Positions 12,040-22,116 of a DNA stretch of 64,000 bases are shown piece by piece. Numbering within the stretch: position 1 is the stretch's first letter; every line of letters starts with the position of its first letter. The position numbers and the translations under genes were made by a program. Under the pieces are notes generated by a model, which was not told the DNA's origin, did no database searches, and worked only from the letters and a program-made list of their open reading frames with translations. Origin of the DNA: Flectonema sp. DT1601 (taxonomy: Eukaryota > Euglenozoa > Diplonemea > Diplonemida > Diplonemidae); the NCBI GenBank assembly GCA_964019425.1, contig OZ025848.1, positions 496,001 to 560,000 of the forward strand, written 5' to 3'.

Positions 12040-13218
12040 ATGCCGGACATTGACGAGGAGGGGAGTGGGAGCGACACTGATATTGAAAGTGAAACTAACG
12101 CCCTACTCGCCCGAACCTCAAGATTACTATCTGAAGATGAGAGAAAGGAAATGCGTAAAGTGATTGATAAAACATTTGGTAAATGGTTTTTATTTGGAGT
12201 TCTTACTGGAGTGGTTGCCTGGATAACAGCACTGTGTAAATTTGGTATTCCTTGGGGACTGAAATGTCCGAAAAAGGTATCATGTTGGCTCGGAGCACTA
12301 GGCGGCAGCTCTCTAAATTTCATCGGTCTTTACGCTGTGGGTCTCCGATTGATGTTTCCACGGGAAGAAGACAGCTCTGGAGAACCATCTGCTTACGTTA
12401 TTGGTCGTGATTTATGGCTATTCACGGTATCTGTGTTGTTGTGTCAGTCATTTGTTTTCTATATTGCTATTCATAGAAGACATGTAGAAATGATAGATAC
12501 TGGACCTCCTAATCAGGTTCATGGTATGCACGGTCATTTTGCGGCTCAACTACTATTACATTATGGGAAACTATTTGATATTACTCAATATCGAGTACCA
12601 GCTGAAGTTCACAGAGTAGTCGGTGATGGAGAGATGGAACGAGTTGCTGAAAGAATCAACACAGCTTATCAGAAAGTTGGATTAGCTCCAATTATGATGT
12701 CAATATTTGTAGTGACGTTGGTATTCACAACCGTCTTCTTGTGGAAACATGTTTCACACGCTGAAAGGAGAGGTTTTGACGAGATTGATACCCTTGTCCC
12801 TCTCGGGTTGTTGGCTTCTTTCTTTATAGCCCATGCTCTCTTTTGCCGTAAAATTGATAATTATTTAAAAACGATCAACTCTGATCCGAAAATGATCCGT
12901 CGTAACTTAGCTTACGTTCTATGGAGAACACCAATAACACACAGCTATTCGTTGTGGTTGGTCTTTCGTAATCCTGAAGCACATGCATTAACTGCTGCTG
13001 CTGGTGTGCGATGGTGGGAGTACTATGGTGCAACAAAACCGCAATTCCGTCTCGCCACACGTCTTTTAATTATAATTAATCACCGTCGTTTTGCACAGCT
13101 TTCAACTCTGTGGGTGCCTCCAGATCTTATTTTGGATATTTTATCATTCATGGCTGAAGGTGATAATGAAAGAATTGTTGATGCGAAAAAGAAATGGATG
13201 AGACCTGTACTACTTTGA
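12040..13218 (+). CDS. Multipass membrane protein, unknown
   Basis: Single exon, 392 residues. The first 40 residues are acidic and Ser-rich, with no signal peptide. Hydrophobic segments lie at about 48-70, 85-108, 127-148, 225-247 and 257-275, so five or more membrane spans are likely. The loop between spans 3 and 4 (about 150-220) contains an HGMHGHFAAQ segment and a helical stretch. The C-terminal third is basic and contains IIINHRRFAQLSTLWVPPDL. No family is recognised. The ATG follows a CTCACAG acceptor-like site by about 20 nt. The regular codon use and long uninterrupted frame make it a real gene, but transport, receptor or scaffold roles cannot be told apart. Confidence 0.85.
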   Translation: MPDIDEEGSGSDTDIESETNALLARTSRLLSEDERKEMRKVIDKTFGKWFLFGVLTGVVAWITALCKFGIPWGLKCPKKVSCWLGALGGSSLNFIGLYAVGLRLMFPREEDSSGEPSAYVIGRDLWLFTVSVLLCQSFVFYIAIHRRHVEMIDTGPPNQVHGMHGHFAAQLLLHYGKLFDITQYRVPAEVHRVVGDGEMERVAERINTAYQKVGLAPIMMSIFVVTLVFTTVFLWKHVSHAERRGFDEIDTLVPLGLLASFFIAHALFCRKIDNYLKTINSDPKMIRRNLAYVLWRTPITHSYSLWLVFRNPEAHALTAAAGVRWWEYYGATKPQFRLATRLLIIINHRRFAQLSTLWVPPDLILDILSFMAEGDNERIVDAKKKWMRPVLL

Positions 13219-14070
13219 TCATTTTAAGATCACTCAAGTAGACTTCTTACTTCAACGTTGTTAGAATGTCAGGTTGGCAAAGGAGAATGCTGCTAATTTA
13301 CTTACCCCCTTTTCACTTCCCTCTTTGATTTGTTTTGTTTTGTTTTGTTTTTTTTATAGTTGTTTCATTTTATAAAGTCGAGCAGATGGTGTCCAACAAA
13401 CGACTTGCATCACTTTCGAACTTGATCTTGACCTTGTTGTGTTTTAGGACTAATCTTGAGGGTGTGTGTAATGAATGTTTTATTTTCCTTTTTTTGAATG
13501 AGTTGTTTTTTTTTAAATTCTATTCAAATTTTTCCTTCCTGTAGCAGGAGGACAAATCTATCCCCTCTTTGTGTTATTATAAATGACGTACATTTAATGT
13601 ATATTCAAGAAACACAACAATGAGAATTATCTATAAAAGTACTTCGGGCTTCTCGAATAAAATAAAGAGGGTAGAACCACTCTGTACTTATATATTTTTT
13701 CTTTTCTTTTTTTTTTTTTTTCGTCGTTTCTCTTTTTTTTTCTTCTCTTTTTATGGATTAGTATGGGCGTTGCCTTATTTTCCTTTTAAGCAGCTGTAGT
13801 CGTTATTCGTTTTTTCACCGCCTGTCAGACCCACCTGAGTCCTCAAACACTTCCCCTTTTGGATAAGACCTCTTATTGTAATATCATAGTGTATTCTTAC
13901 ATTCATCCCTACACAGAAAAGATACTCTTTAATGTCTCCAATCGCAGTAGCGAGTTCCGTGATCACTGTATAATTTAAGCGGGTGTTTAATTTTTATGGT
14001 ATTTTTTATTCTCTTCAGTACTGCGGGGGTCCCTTCAAAAAAAAAAAAAAAAAAAAAAGGAAAACCAACA
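13219..14070. other. Intergenic spacer
   Basis: An AT-rich spacer with T-runs near 13706-13745. A TTCTCTTCAG acceptor-like site at about 14020 is followed by an A21 run and then the next start codon. Small frames at 13335 and 13775 have no coding character. Confidence 0.5.
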
Positions 14071-16584
14071 ATGCCTCCATCACTGAGCGCATTAACGCTA
14101 CTGTTGTTGGCAGGGCTGGTGGGGGAGTCACTTGGTTACAGACAGCAGAGGAAAGATTTATACAGAACGATGAACTTAACGTCAGAGGCAACGCAAAAAG
14201 AGATTAAGAAAATGTACCAAAAGTGGAGTAGAATGCTTCACCCGGACATCACAAAATGGCCGAAGGAGATGGCAAAGACGAAGATGATTGAGATCACAGA
14301 GGCGTATGAAATTATTGGTGACGAAGACCGTCGTGAGAAGTTCGACACTCACGGTACTATGGACATTGGTACAGATGCCAACACTGATAGTGTTAGAGCA
14401 AATCTGTTTCAGGGATCACACGATGCCTTTGTTTTTAAGGACACTGAGTCTATGGAAAATGCTATCAAGAACAAAGAGAACTGGCTTATTCTATTCTGGG
14501 GAAAACACTACCCAGAAAGTACTGAGGTTTCTCCAATCTGGGAAAAGTTTGCCACCAGAATGAAAGGAGTCGTTAATGTTGGTACCGTTCAGTGTGATGA
14601 TCTTGGTCAGTTGTGCAGAAAATTCGGAATGAGAACCCTCCCAACTATCTTCGCATTAAGAGAAGGTATACAAGAGAAGTATACCGGTATTGTAGAGCAG
14701 CAATCTCTTGTTGATTATTCTGCATCAAACTTATTGAGTTATGCTGATGCTCATACTAAGAACTACAACAGGGGGATGTTAGCCACTAGCCCAGCAAGAT
14801 CGCTTCAGAAATCTGACTCTGCTCGTTTCTTCCCCTCACCGTCACCTCAAACATTGACAATTAAGGAAACCTGGCAACTGGTAACATTCGAGTACACTGC
14901 TTGTATGGATTGCCGTATTGAACTTAGACTTGCTGTGGAGGTACTTCACAAGTATAGTGATGACCGGGTTGAAACAATTAGAGTCGATTGCTCAAAAAGA
15001 AAGAACTTCAACTTCTGCAAGCAAGCGCCTAAAGGAACACGTGCCTGGAGAGTTGGATACGGAAGACGTATGTCATACTTCGCTCCTACTAAGGATGGAG
15101 GTCATGAATTATTGACATCATCTCCAGTCAAGTTCGATTGGTTTCAAAAGGAAGACGTTCAGTGGACTGTCAGAGATCTGACTAACTTTGTTTTTAGTCA
15201 TCAGAAATCTTCAATTCTTCAGCTCACACCAAAAGCATTCTATCGAATGGTTTTGAAAGAAGCCACTGCATGGGCGGTATGTGTTTATAATTGATTATGT
15301 TCTGTTATTCCTTTAAGACTACTTGAAAACAAACGAATACAGATTCTCTTTACAACATCTGGTGAGTGCCGTACTTGCTCCAAGTACCACGCCGATTGGG
15401 AGATTATGTCTCGGTATGTGTTGCTAATCACTTGACTTGTATTTTGGTAAACACATCTTCAGTTAATATTACAAAACCAACACCAACAGTATTACTCAAG
15501 GATACAAGTCACCAAAGGGAACTCGTTTGAGAGTTGCTTCTATAGACTGCGGGAAGTTCTCAGACTTCTGTTCATCATTGGGGCTTCTTGGTGAACTTCC
15601 AGCTCTTAGAATGTGGAGAGGTGGAGTGAAGGCAAAGACTCAGGAACCTCACATGTTGAGCTTGATGGATCCTACATCGATGTTGGCAGAGTGCAAGAGA
15701 GAAATGGAACCTTTAACCCTCGTCGATTTAGATGAGAATAACTTTCCAATTGAAGTATTCAACAGTACTGGTGAGGCATCATCTCCAAACCATTGGTTTA
15801 TTCTATACAATGCTGGTTCTTGGTGTCCTCCTTGTAATCAAATAAGACAACCGTGGAAAGATATGACCCGTCTTCTAGTACAGGGTGTTGTTGGTACAAA
15901 GGTTTGTCTTTCTATTTTTTTTCATTCTGCTCAGTGATCATATTTTGGAGAACACAAACAACAAAATATAAAACAGGTTAAGGTTGGAAACGTTGATTGT
16001 GAGATTTCGAAGAGTTTTTGTCAGAAAATGAACATTGGATCTTACCCAACAATGCACTTCTTTAAACATGTATGTTAATCTGTTTTGAATTAATGTTATC
16101 AAATAAATATTTACCCGTCATAACAAATAAACAACAGGGAAAGAAGACACCAGAACCCTACGATGGTGATCGTAGTGCTGTTGGAATGGCTAATTTCATT
16201 GAAGATTTGGTAGCTAACAGAGTTATATTCGCGTCTGGTAGAGCAGTTCATGATTTAACGTCATCTCGTAAAGAACCAGTTATGGTTGCGTTTACAGCAG
16301 GTAGTTGGTGTCCTCCATGTACAGCATTAAAACCTGTTTGGAGAGAGGTAGCTGAAGCACTTTATCCATTAAAGATTGTTCAGGTAGACTGTGATGCTAA
16401 CAGAGAGACGTGCTTACAGTACCACATGTCTGGATACCCAACCGTTGCTTTATATCCTAATGGTCCAAACAAAAGAGGTAAGGCTATTGTCTTTCCTCAA
16501 ATGGACAAGTCGCTTATTAATTTTAAGTCTTGGGTTAAGGAAGCTCTTCCTGATTTTAAATTTACCAAACCTCCTGAGTACTAA
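14071..16584 (+). CDS. ERdj5-like J-domain/thioredoxin protein
   Basis: Five exons: 14071-15276, 15343-15413, 15490-15901, 15977-16069, 16138-16584; 742 residues. An N-terminal hydrophobic signal peptide (about 1-22) precedes a J domain at 30-95 with the HPD motif (MLHPDITKW). Five thioredoxin-like modules follow: the first lacks CxxC, then CMDC (278-281), CRTC (411-414), WCPPC (about 537) and WCPPC (652-655). This matches DNAJC10/ERdj5, a luminal ER reductase that couples disulfide cleavage to BiP/Hsp70 binding. No C-terminal KDEL-type retention signal is present (it ends KPPEY), which is odd for an ER resident. I start at 14071 rather than at the upstream in-frame ATG at 13996, because the latter would place a poly-Lys run before the signal peptide. 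Introns are 66-76 nt. Confidence 0.88.
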
Positions 16585-17338
16585 AAATTATGATGCTACT
16601 GCGAGTTTGATAAACGATTTATCGCTTCCATTGCTCGCTGCCTTCTATCCACGAGGATTAATTGTTGCATGCTAAACGATTATCGTTTTTTTATGTATTT
16701 TATTTGTTACGTTAAATTGTACTCTCGATATGTTTATTTTTTTATAATAAAAAAAAGTTGAGTGAGAGCGTAACCACATGACCACCTGTTTCACCATGAA
16801 GAAGGTACTGCTCTTATTTTCCTTACGAAAGGGCTGCTTGCTTTGCATTTTCAGCACTCTCAAAAATTGGTTATTGGCTTAAGAAAAAAAAATAAACAAA
16901 AAAAAAAAAAAATCTAAAATTTAAAAAAAAAAAAAAAAAAAAAAGTAACAAAAAAGACATGAAAAAAAAATAATTTTTTCTTTTTTCATGTTGGCAAATA
17001 AGCAGTGCACGGTCTGAATGAGTTGGAAAAAAAAAAATATAACAAGAAGAGGTAAGAAAATAAGAGGTACTCTCTACCCTTTCAAGATTGATGGTCAACG
17101 GGCGTGAGGACCTCACGTGGGTTTTCTTTTTTTATAAAGTAGCAGAGAGCAGTGTTTTTTGAGTAGTGTCTCCGACGCAACGATCTTTAAAATGATACCG
17201 AACTGATTCAAAAATTTCTATTAAAAATAAATAATTGCGTTCAGACAGATGTCAACCACAAATGATTTACAGCGATGAGAGAGAAAGTCAAATACTTATT
17301 CAAAAAATAATTATAGTATTAAAAAAAACAATCACAAT
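16585..17338. other. Intergenic spacer
   Basis: A spacer with a 7-bp AAACGAT/ATCGTTT inverted repeat and T-run near 16673-16692. Dense A-runs lie at 16895-16945. No gene seen. Confidence 0.5.
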
Positions 17339-17593
17339 ATGCCGAAATATGATGCCGCTGCTATGTCTAACTTGGAACGTCACATGAATGACCCGCACCA
17401 TAATTCAATACTTGTCTCGTCGGGTAAGGTAGCTTGTGTTGATGATCGAATGTTGAATTATGCAGCGCTTGGTCAGTGTTGTTCAAAAAACCCGATGAAA
17501 TCTGAAGCATCCCTACACAACCCGTTCATATCCGGAATGTATTGGCAGAATAAAACTGGAAGGAAAATATGGAACCCAAAATGTGATGGATGA
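17339..17593 (+). CDS. Small hypothetical protein (84 aa)
   Basis: Single exon of 84 residues, not membrane-spanning, with three clustered Cys (VACVDD, GQCCSKNP) and an ending rich in Trp, Asn and Pro (MYWQNKTGRKIWNP). The frame has codon use like its neighbours and begins with ATG after an A-rich leader (CAATCACAATATG). Aromatic/Asn/Pro-rich short proteins of this kind include axonemal microtubule inner proteins, but I do not recognise a family and do not assign one. It lies between two well-supported genes on the same strand. Confidence 0.6.
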   Translation: MPKYDAAAMSNLERHMNDPHHNSILVSSGKVACVDDRMLNYAALGQCCSKNPMKSEASLHNPFISGMYWQNKTGRKIWNPKCDG

Positions 17594-17899
17594 TTTATTC
17601 TCTCATTCCTTCAGCAGACCACCGTTAGCAAACGTCGACTCAAACAGCTCTTGAGTTGACGACTTATTGTGTTGACTATTTACACGATATTTAAATATAT
17701 CATTTTTAGTACTTGTTGTGCGATCATCCGATCCGTTGCCGTCTCCACGAACACCACCAGGCCCTATCGTAATCTTCTTCTTATTAGGGATTGCACAAGT
17801 ACGATATGTTGGAGTAGACGTGTAAGGTACCTACCCGATGCCTTTAAAAAAAAAAAAAAATATTATATTTTCTTTTTTTTGAGATTTTAATATCAAAAT
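17594..17899. other. Intergenic spacer
   Basis: A short spacer. An A14 run and a TTTTTTTTGAG acceptor-like site lie just before the next ATG. No gene seen. Confidence 0.45.
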
Positions 17900-18922
17900 A
17901 TGCCTGGAAAGAAACCCCCACCTACACCTCCGAAAAAACGAATTGAAGCATACCTCAGTGAGAGAGGTGTACCAGTTGAAGCTGCTCCTAGTAAGTGGGA
18001 GTGTCACGGTGATGTAACACTTGTTAAAATAGATTCTATTCACGAACAACACAAAGAAATAATAGCTGAGGCGATTGGAATGATTCTTAAACAGAGATTA
18101 ATAATTGACGATAAAGGAAGTATTGGAGGTGAACTACGACAGCCAGGAGACAGTCTTATCCTATGGAGAAGAGATACTGCTTGCGTTGGGGAAACGATAG
18201 CAACACACATTGAGAATGGAATTAAATATCAGTTTGACACTTCTCGAATCATGTTTAGCAGCGGAAACACAACAGAAAGAGTTCACATGGGTCAGTCTTG
18301 CAGTGCTTCGGATGTTGTAGTAGATATGTTTGCGGGTATTGGTTATTTTTCACTACCTGCTTCTGTTCATGGAAAAGCTACCGTCTACGCGATCGAAAAG
18401 AACCCTGAGTCTGTAAAATATCTCACCATAAACTCAAAATTAAACAAAGTCACTGACAGAATAACTATCACACAAGGTGACAACAGAGAAGTAGGCAATG
18501 AGTATATCGGCAAAGCAACCCGAGTTAGTATGGGCTTCTTTGATGGTAAGGAGGATGCCAAACCTTTTATTCCCAGAGCATTAACCTTTCTAAAAGGATA
18601 TAATGAGCCACATGGACCTTCTGGTGTGATCCACTACCACTATCTTTCTACTAAGGCAGATTGCTATACGTTGCCTGCAAGGCATTTTGTAGAGATGGGT
18701 GTTTTTTGTCTTCCGTATGTGCCATCTGAATTTTCTAAAAATCTTCCGTCTCCTGATGTGATGCATCTTCGATTTTGGGCGCGTAGTAGTCCTCCAGCTA
18801 CTCTTCGTCGATCATATCAGGCAAAAGTTATTGCAGTTCGGAAAGTGAAATCTTTCAAGCCACAGATTTTCCACTACGTTGCTGACGTTACATTTGAACG
18901 AACTTTTCGTGTTAATCCGTAA
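17900..18922 (+). CDS. TYW2: tRNA wybutosine-synthesizing protein 2 (TYW2/Trm12)
   Basis: Single exon, 340 residues. The Rossmann methyltransferase core carries the SAM-binding motif DMFAGIGYFSLP at about 141-152, the ribose-binding acid in AIEKNPESVKYL at about 165-176, and the Trm5/TYW2-type segment GDNREVG followed by RVSMGFF. The upstream WECHGDVTLVKID segment and the basic C-terminal segment VIAVRKVKSFKP also match TYW2. The enzyme transfers the 3-amino-3-carboxypropyl group of S-adenosylmethionine to imG-14 at position 37 of tRNA-Phe, forming yW-86. I prefer TYW2 over the related m1G37 methylase Trm5 because Met replaces Asn/Pro around the substrate motif, giving N/S-M-G rather than NLP. 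Wybutosine implies that the cell modifies tRNA-Phe to limit frameshifting. The ATG is preceded by a T-run and an AG. Confidence 0.85.
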   Translation: MPGKKPPPTPPKKRIEAYLSERGVPVEAAPSKWECHGDVTLVKIDSIHEQHKEIIAEAIGMILKQRLIIDDKGSIGGELRQPGDSLILWRRDTACVGETIATHIENGIKYQFDTSRIMFSSGNTTERVHMGQSCSASDVVVDMFAGIGYFSLPASVHGKATVYAIEKNPESVKYLTINSKLNKVTDRITITQGDNREVGNEYIGKATRVSMGFFDGKEDAKPFIPRALTFLKGYNEPHGPSGVIHYHYLSTKADCYTLPARHFVEMGVFCLPYVPSEFSKNLPSPDVMHLRFWARSSPPATLRRSYQAKVIAVRKVKSFKPQIFHYVADVTFERTFRVNP

Positions 18923-19149
18923 AGGCTTGTAGCCGCATTAGTTGAACCTGCTAACCTTCAATTTACCGAATCACTTTATTAAAGTATCGTGTCGTTGGTC
19001 GTTCTTATTTCTACTTTCACCTAAAACAGTAATTAGTATGAGAAGATGTGTATTTTTGTTTTTTTAGTTATAATTATGTTCTCATCTATTGCTTCAATGA
19101 TTTAGTTCACTTTTCCAGCAGGAATTAACAACAGATTTAGCAATTCAAA

Positions 19150-22116
19150 ATGCCAACACGGGCGAAATTCAGAATCCCATTGGGGCTACTGGTTTTCTTG
19201 GTAACAGTAATATTTGTTATGGGAATGTCTTTAATTATGTCTTTATTGGCTTGGACGTCGATGAATGAAGTGAGTGATGCTGTGATGGTTGAAAAATCAA
19301 CATCTCAACTTAAAACAGCAGAATGCCGTGTTATTGGTTTTCTCACTAATTACGCTCACATTCTCGATACTGCAACCATCACTCACGCGATGCAAACCAA
19401 GAACGGATACGCAGAAATTCAAATGGGACCGAGAGAAGATTTAAACCTATTTTCAGCACTCTACGCAGCAAGAGTCTCACCTGAGGTATTATCAGTAGGT
19501 GCGTATAGCAAGTGGGGTGATTCATTCTATGCCTATAACGGACCGAGTAGACTTGGTGTTGTGTATCGAGTGGTTACAAGAGGATTGACTAGATCGTCTG
19601 ACATCGTAGATGATGGACATTATGAGACTTTTGATTATGGATTTAATGTAAATTACTCAATATATGAATTATCTAATGAAAATGAAGACTACGATGATGC
19701 CATTACCCATCCAATCCATGAAGAAATGTTTGAAGATCATAGAGCTGGTTCTGAATGGCAAGAAGCGCTAGATGATCCTTTTGGGTTTGATAGATCTTGG
19801 GAGGAAAGTTCATCAGATAAAAGTCGTATTTCGTATCGCAGGATTCTCTTTACTGAAAATCAAGAATTAGAAGCAATGTTGCTTTGTGTTGTGTCTCTTG
19901 ATTCAATCGCGAAAGTTTTGTTTGATTCTAGAATTGAAAAAACTGGAAGGATATTCTTATTTCAAATTAAAGATGTTCCATACGGACAAGGCAGATATCG
20001 AACAGTCGCGTCACCATCATCTGAACAAGCAATGTACTCTGAAGAAACGGAGCTTACCAACAGAGGAGCTCCTATAACTCGTATTCTTGATAAGCATAAT
20101 CAAGTCTTTGAAAGTACGTCAACAGGTTACATTGATGATTCCCCAGATGGAATTGGTTGGGTGTTATTCACTGATCCTACCCTTCCTCCATACCTCCTCG
20201 TTGCAGTCACTCCAATAAGTGAATTCTTGGAAGAAGCAAATTTTCAATTGCGTAAGCTAATCTTGATTTCGGGAGTAGTTCTTGGTGTAGCAATCTTGTG
20301 TGCGTTATCATTTTGGTATTACATTAGAGCAACTGTTTGTCCATTGATATCATCGATGACTTATGCTCAAAGATTTGAATTTGATATGATAAAACAAAAA
20401 GAATTCGAATCATCAAAAATAAAAGAAATAAAACAAATTGGAGAATCGTTTACTTTCCTCGTAATGTCACTAAAAGAATATATGAGATATTTACCACTCG
20501 GAATCTTGAATGTTAACAATGATATGTCATGGGATGATAGAGACGGGTTAAGTGATATCCCGCCTCCACCAGCAAAGGACAATGAAATAACAATCGTATT
20601 TACTGACATCCAGAACAGTACGTTATTGTGGGCAGCAAATGATATGGCGATGTCTGATTCTCTTTACAAACACAACACGACGATAAGAGAAGCTATTAGG
20701 GCTTATTCTGGTTATGAAGTTAAAGTAATCGGAGATGCTTTCATGCTTGCTTTTAAAAATTCTGAAGACGCCATTGGATTCGCACTCACAGTTCAACAGT
20801 CACTAATGCAAACAGCCTGGCTACCTGAATTAATTAATTGTTTACCAATATGTAATCGAATCGAATCCCAAGGTAATGTTGTATGGAATGGACTACGTGT
20901 TCGTATTGGAATCAACAGAGGTAAGGTAACAACCGAATGCAATCCTTTAACAGAACGAATTGAGTATTGTGGAGACACAGTCAGACTAGCAGCCAGCATA
21001 GAAGGATTAGCATGTGGTGGAATGGTGTTAATGCCAAGTCGATTATATGATGAGTATTCTTTAACTAGTTCTGGTGAAAAGACTGCAGCCATCAGGTACG
21101 ACTCACAAGAAATTGACGGTTTTGATGAGATTAGTGTCACAGCGGTTATGCCACAGCAACTATCAGGGAGATCAAAAGACATGTACCTCAGAACAAATGC
21201 TTGGAAACGTGAAAATAGAAAATCACTTTCATCATCAGTTGTTTCATCACCCAGCGCGAGTCGGTCTGGTCGTCGGAGTAAGAAACGTGTTGTGGTTGAC
21301 AGAAAATTAAATACCAAACTGATACCTGGCGTTGGATCTGTTTGCTTCTTTGAAGCCTCACCAAGTAAGTCAGGTGACTCACTTCCTATTATGAATATTC
21401 TATCAACTATTGAAGAAGCAACAGAAAGAACACTCGGATCTGTTCTTCACGCTCAGGGAAGCCGCGCAGCAATCGTATGGAACTGCGGAGTTAAGAGCAC
21501 GGGACATGCTTTCCAAAGCCTTCGCTTTGCTGCTCGAACGTATTACGAGTTTGACGGACTTTGCAAGTCTTCCTTTGGTATAGCCACGGGTAATTTATTA
21601 CATGGTAACATAGGTGGTGTTCGTCGTAGGTTTCATGTTGTCGTGGGTGGTACTCCACGACTTGCAAGCATTCTTGGAAACTTTGCCCTTCGTGCTGAAG
21701 CAGGTATTTTATTTACAGATACAGCAGAGTACCCCTCAGCATTTCGAGACCCATCGTTAGCACCGTTCTGTAGAGTGATATGGTTACTGGAAGCTAGTGA
21801 GAGCGATCAACGCATTTCAATTGTACAGCCAGACTTGGGAGTAATCGTCAAGGCGTGGAATGGATCAATACCGATGTCATTGGCTGAAACAACTGGAACG
21901 GTGTCAACGTTTGGAGTTGAGAATGGAGATATATTGCTTCCTTTGGAGGAAATTTATAAAAATGGAGACTACCGTCTCCTGTCAGATATTGCTAAGAATA
22001 ACGAATCTGATGTTGTGCTGTCAAAAATGGTTGAATTCCAGTGGCTGAGAAAGAAACTTCGTTTCCACGAAGACCCAACTATAGAGCTTTCAAAACCACA
22101 ACCTAATAATGAGTAG
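19150..22116 (+). CDS. Receptor-type class III adenylyl/guanylyl cyclase
   Basis: Single exon, 988 residues. A membrane anchor at 9-34, an extracellular sensor-like domain at about 35-364 and a second span at 365-392 lead to a short linker and a class III cyclase domain at about 478-640. Metal-binding Asp486 (FTDIQNST) and Asp529 (VIGDAF) are both present. The layout, and WNGLRVRIGIN in the domain, recall trypanosomatid receptor adenylyl cyclases. A Ser/Arg-rich linker (about 680-720) leads to a second, diverged cyclase-like domain at about 727-865 (SFGIATGNLLHGNIGG). In the first domain the position usually held by the transition-state Asn is Arg612 and that of the Arg is Ser616; domain 2 also has Arg at the Asn position. 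Catalysis may be altered or may rely on partners. cAMP versus cGMP cannot be settled here. An acceptor-like TTTTCCAG lies 30 nt before the ATG. Confidence 0.88.
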   Translation: MPTRAKFRIPLGLLVFLVTVIFVMGMSLIMSLLAWTSMNEVSDAVMVEKSTSQLKTAECRVIGFLTNYAHILDTATITHAMQTKNGYAEIQMGPREDLNLFSALYAARVSPEVLSVGAYSKWGDSFYAYNGPSRLGVVYRVVTRGLTRSSDIVDDGHYETFDYGFNVNYSIYELSNENEDYDDAITHPIHEEMFEDHRAGSEWQEALDDPFGFDRSWEESSSDKSRISYRRILFTENQELEAMLLCVVSLDSIAKVLFDSRIEKTGRIFLFQIKDVPYGQGRYRTVASPSSEQAMYSEETELTNRGAPITRILDKHNQVFESTSTGYIDDSPDGIGWVLFTDPTLPPYLLVAVTPISEFLEEANFQLRKLILISGVVLGVAILCALSFWYYIRATVCPLISSMTYAQRFEFDMIKQKEFESSKIKEIKQIGESFTFLVMSLKEYMRYLPLGILNVNNDMSWDDRDGLSDIPPPPAKDNEITIVFTDIQNSTLLWAANDMAMSDSLYKHNTTIREAIRAYSGYEVKVIGDAFMLAFKNSEDAIGFALTVQQSLMQTAWLPELINCLPICNRIESQGNVVWNGLRVRIGINRGKVTTECNPLTERIEYCGDTVRLAASIEGLACGGMVLMPSRLYDEYSLTSSGEKTAAIRYDSQEIDGFDEISVTAVMPQQLSGRSKDMYLRTNAWKRENRKSLSSSVVSSPSASRSGRRSKKRVVVDRKLNTKLIPGVGSVCFFEASPSKSGDSLPIMNILSTIEEATERTLGSVLHAQGSRAAIVWNCGVKSTGHAFQSLRFAARTYYEFDGLCKSSFGIATGNLLHGNIGGVRRRFHVVVGGTPRLASILGNFALRAEAGILFTDTAEYPSAFRDPSLAPFCRVIWLLEASESDQRISIVQPDLGVIVKAWNGSIPMSLAETTGTVSTFGVENGDILLPLEEIYKNGDYRLLSDIAKNNESDVVLSKMVEFQWLRKKLRFHEDPTIELSKPQPNNE

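Noticed and set aside
20793-21317. 174-codon minus-strand open frame
   Set aside because: It lies antisense to the cyclase catalytic region, whose motifs are unambiguous; no motif of its own.
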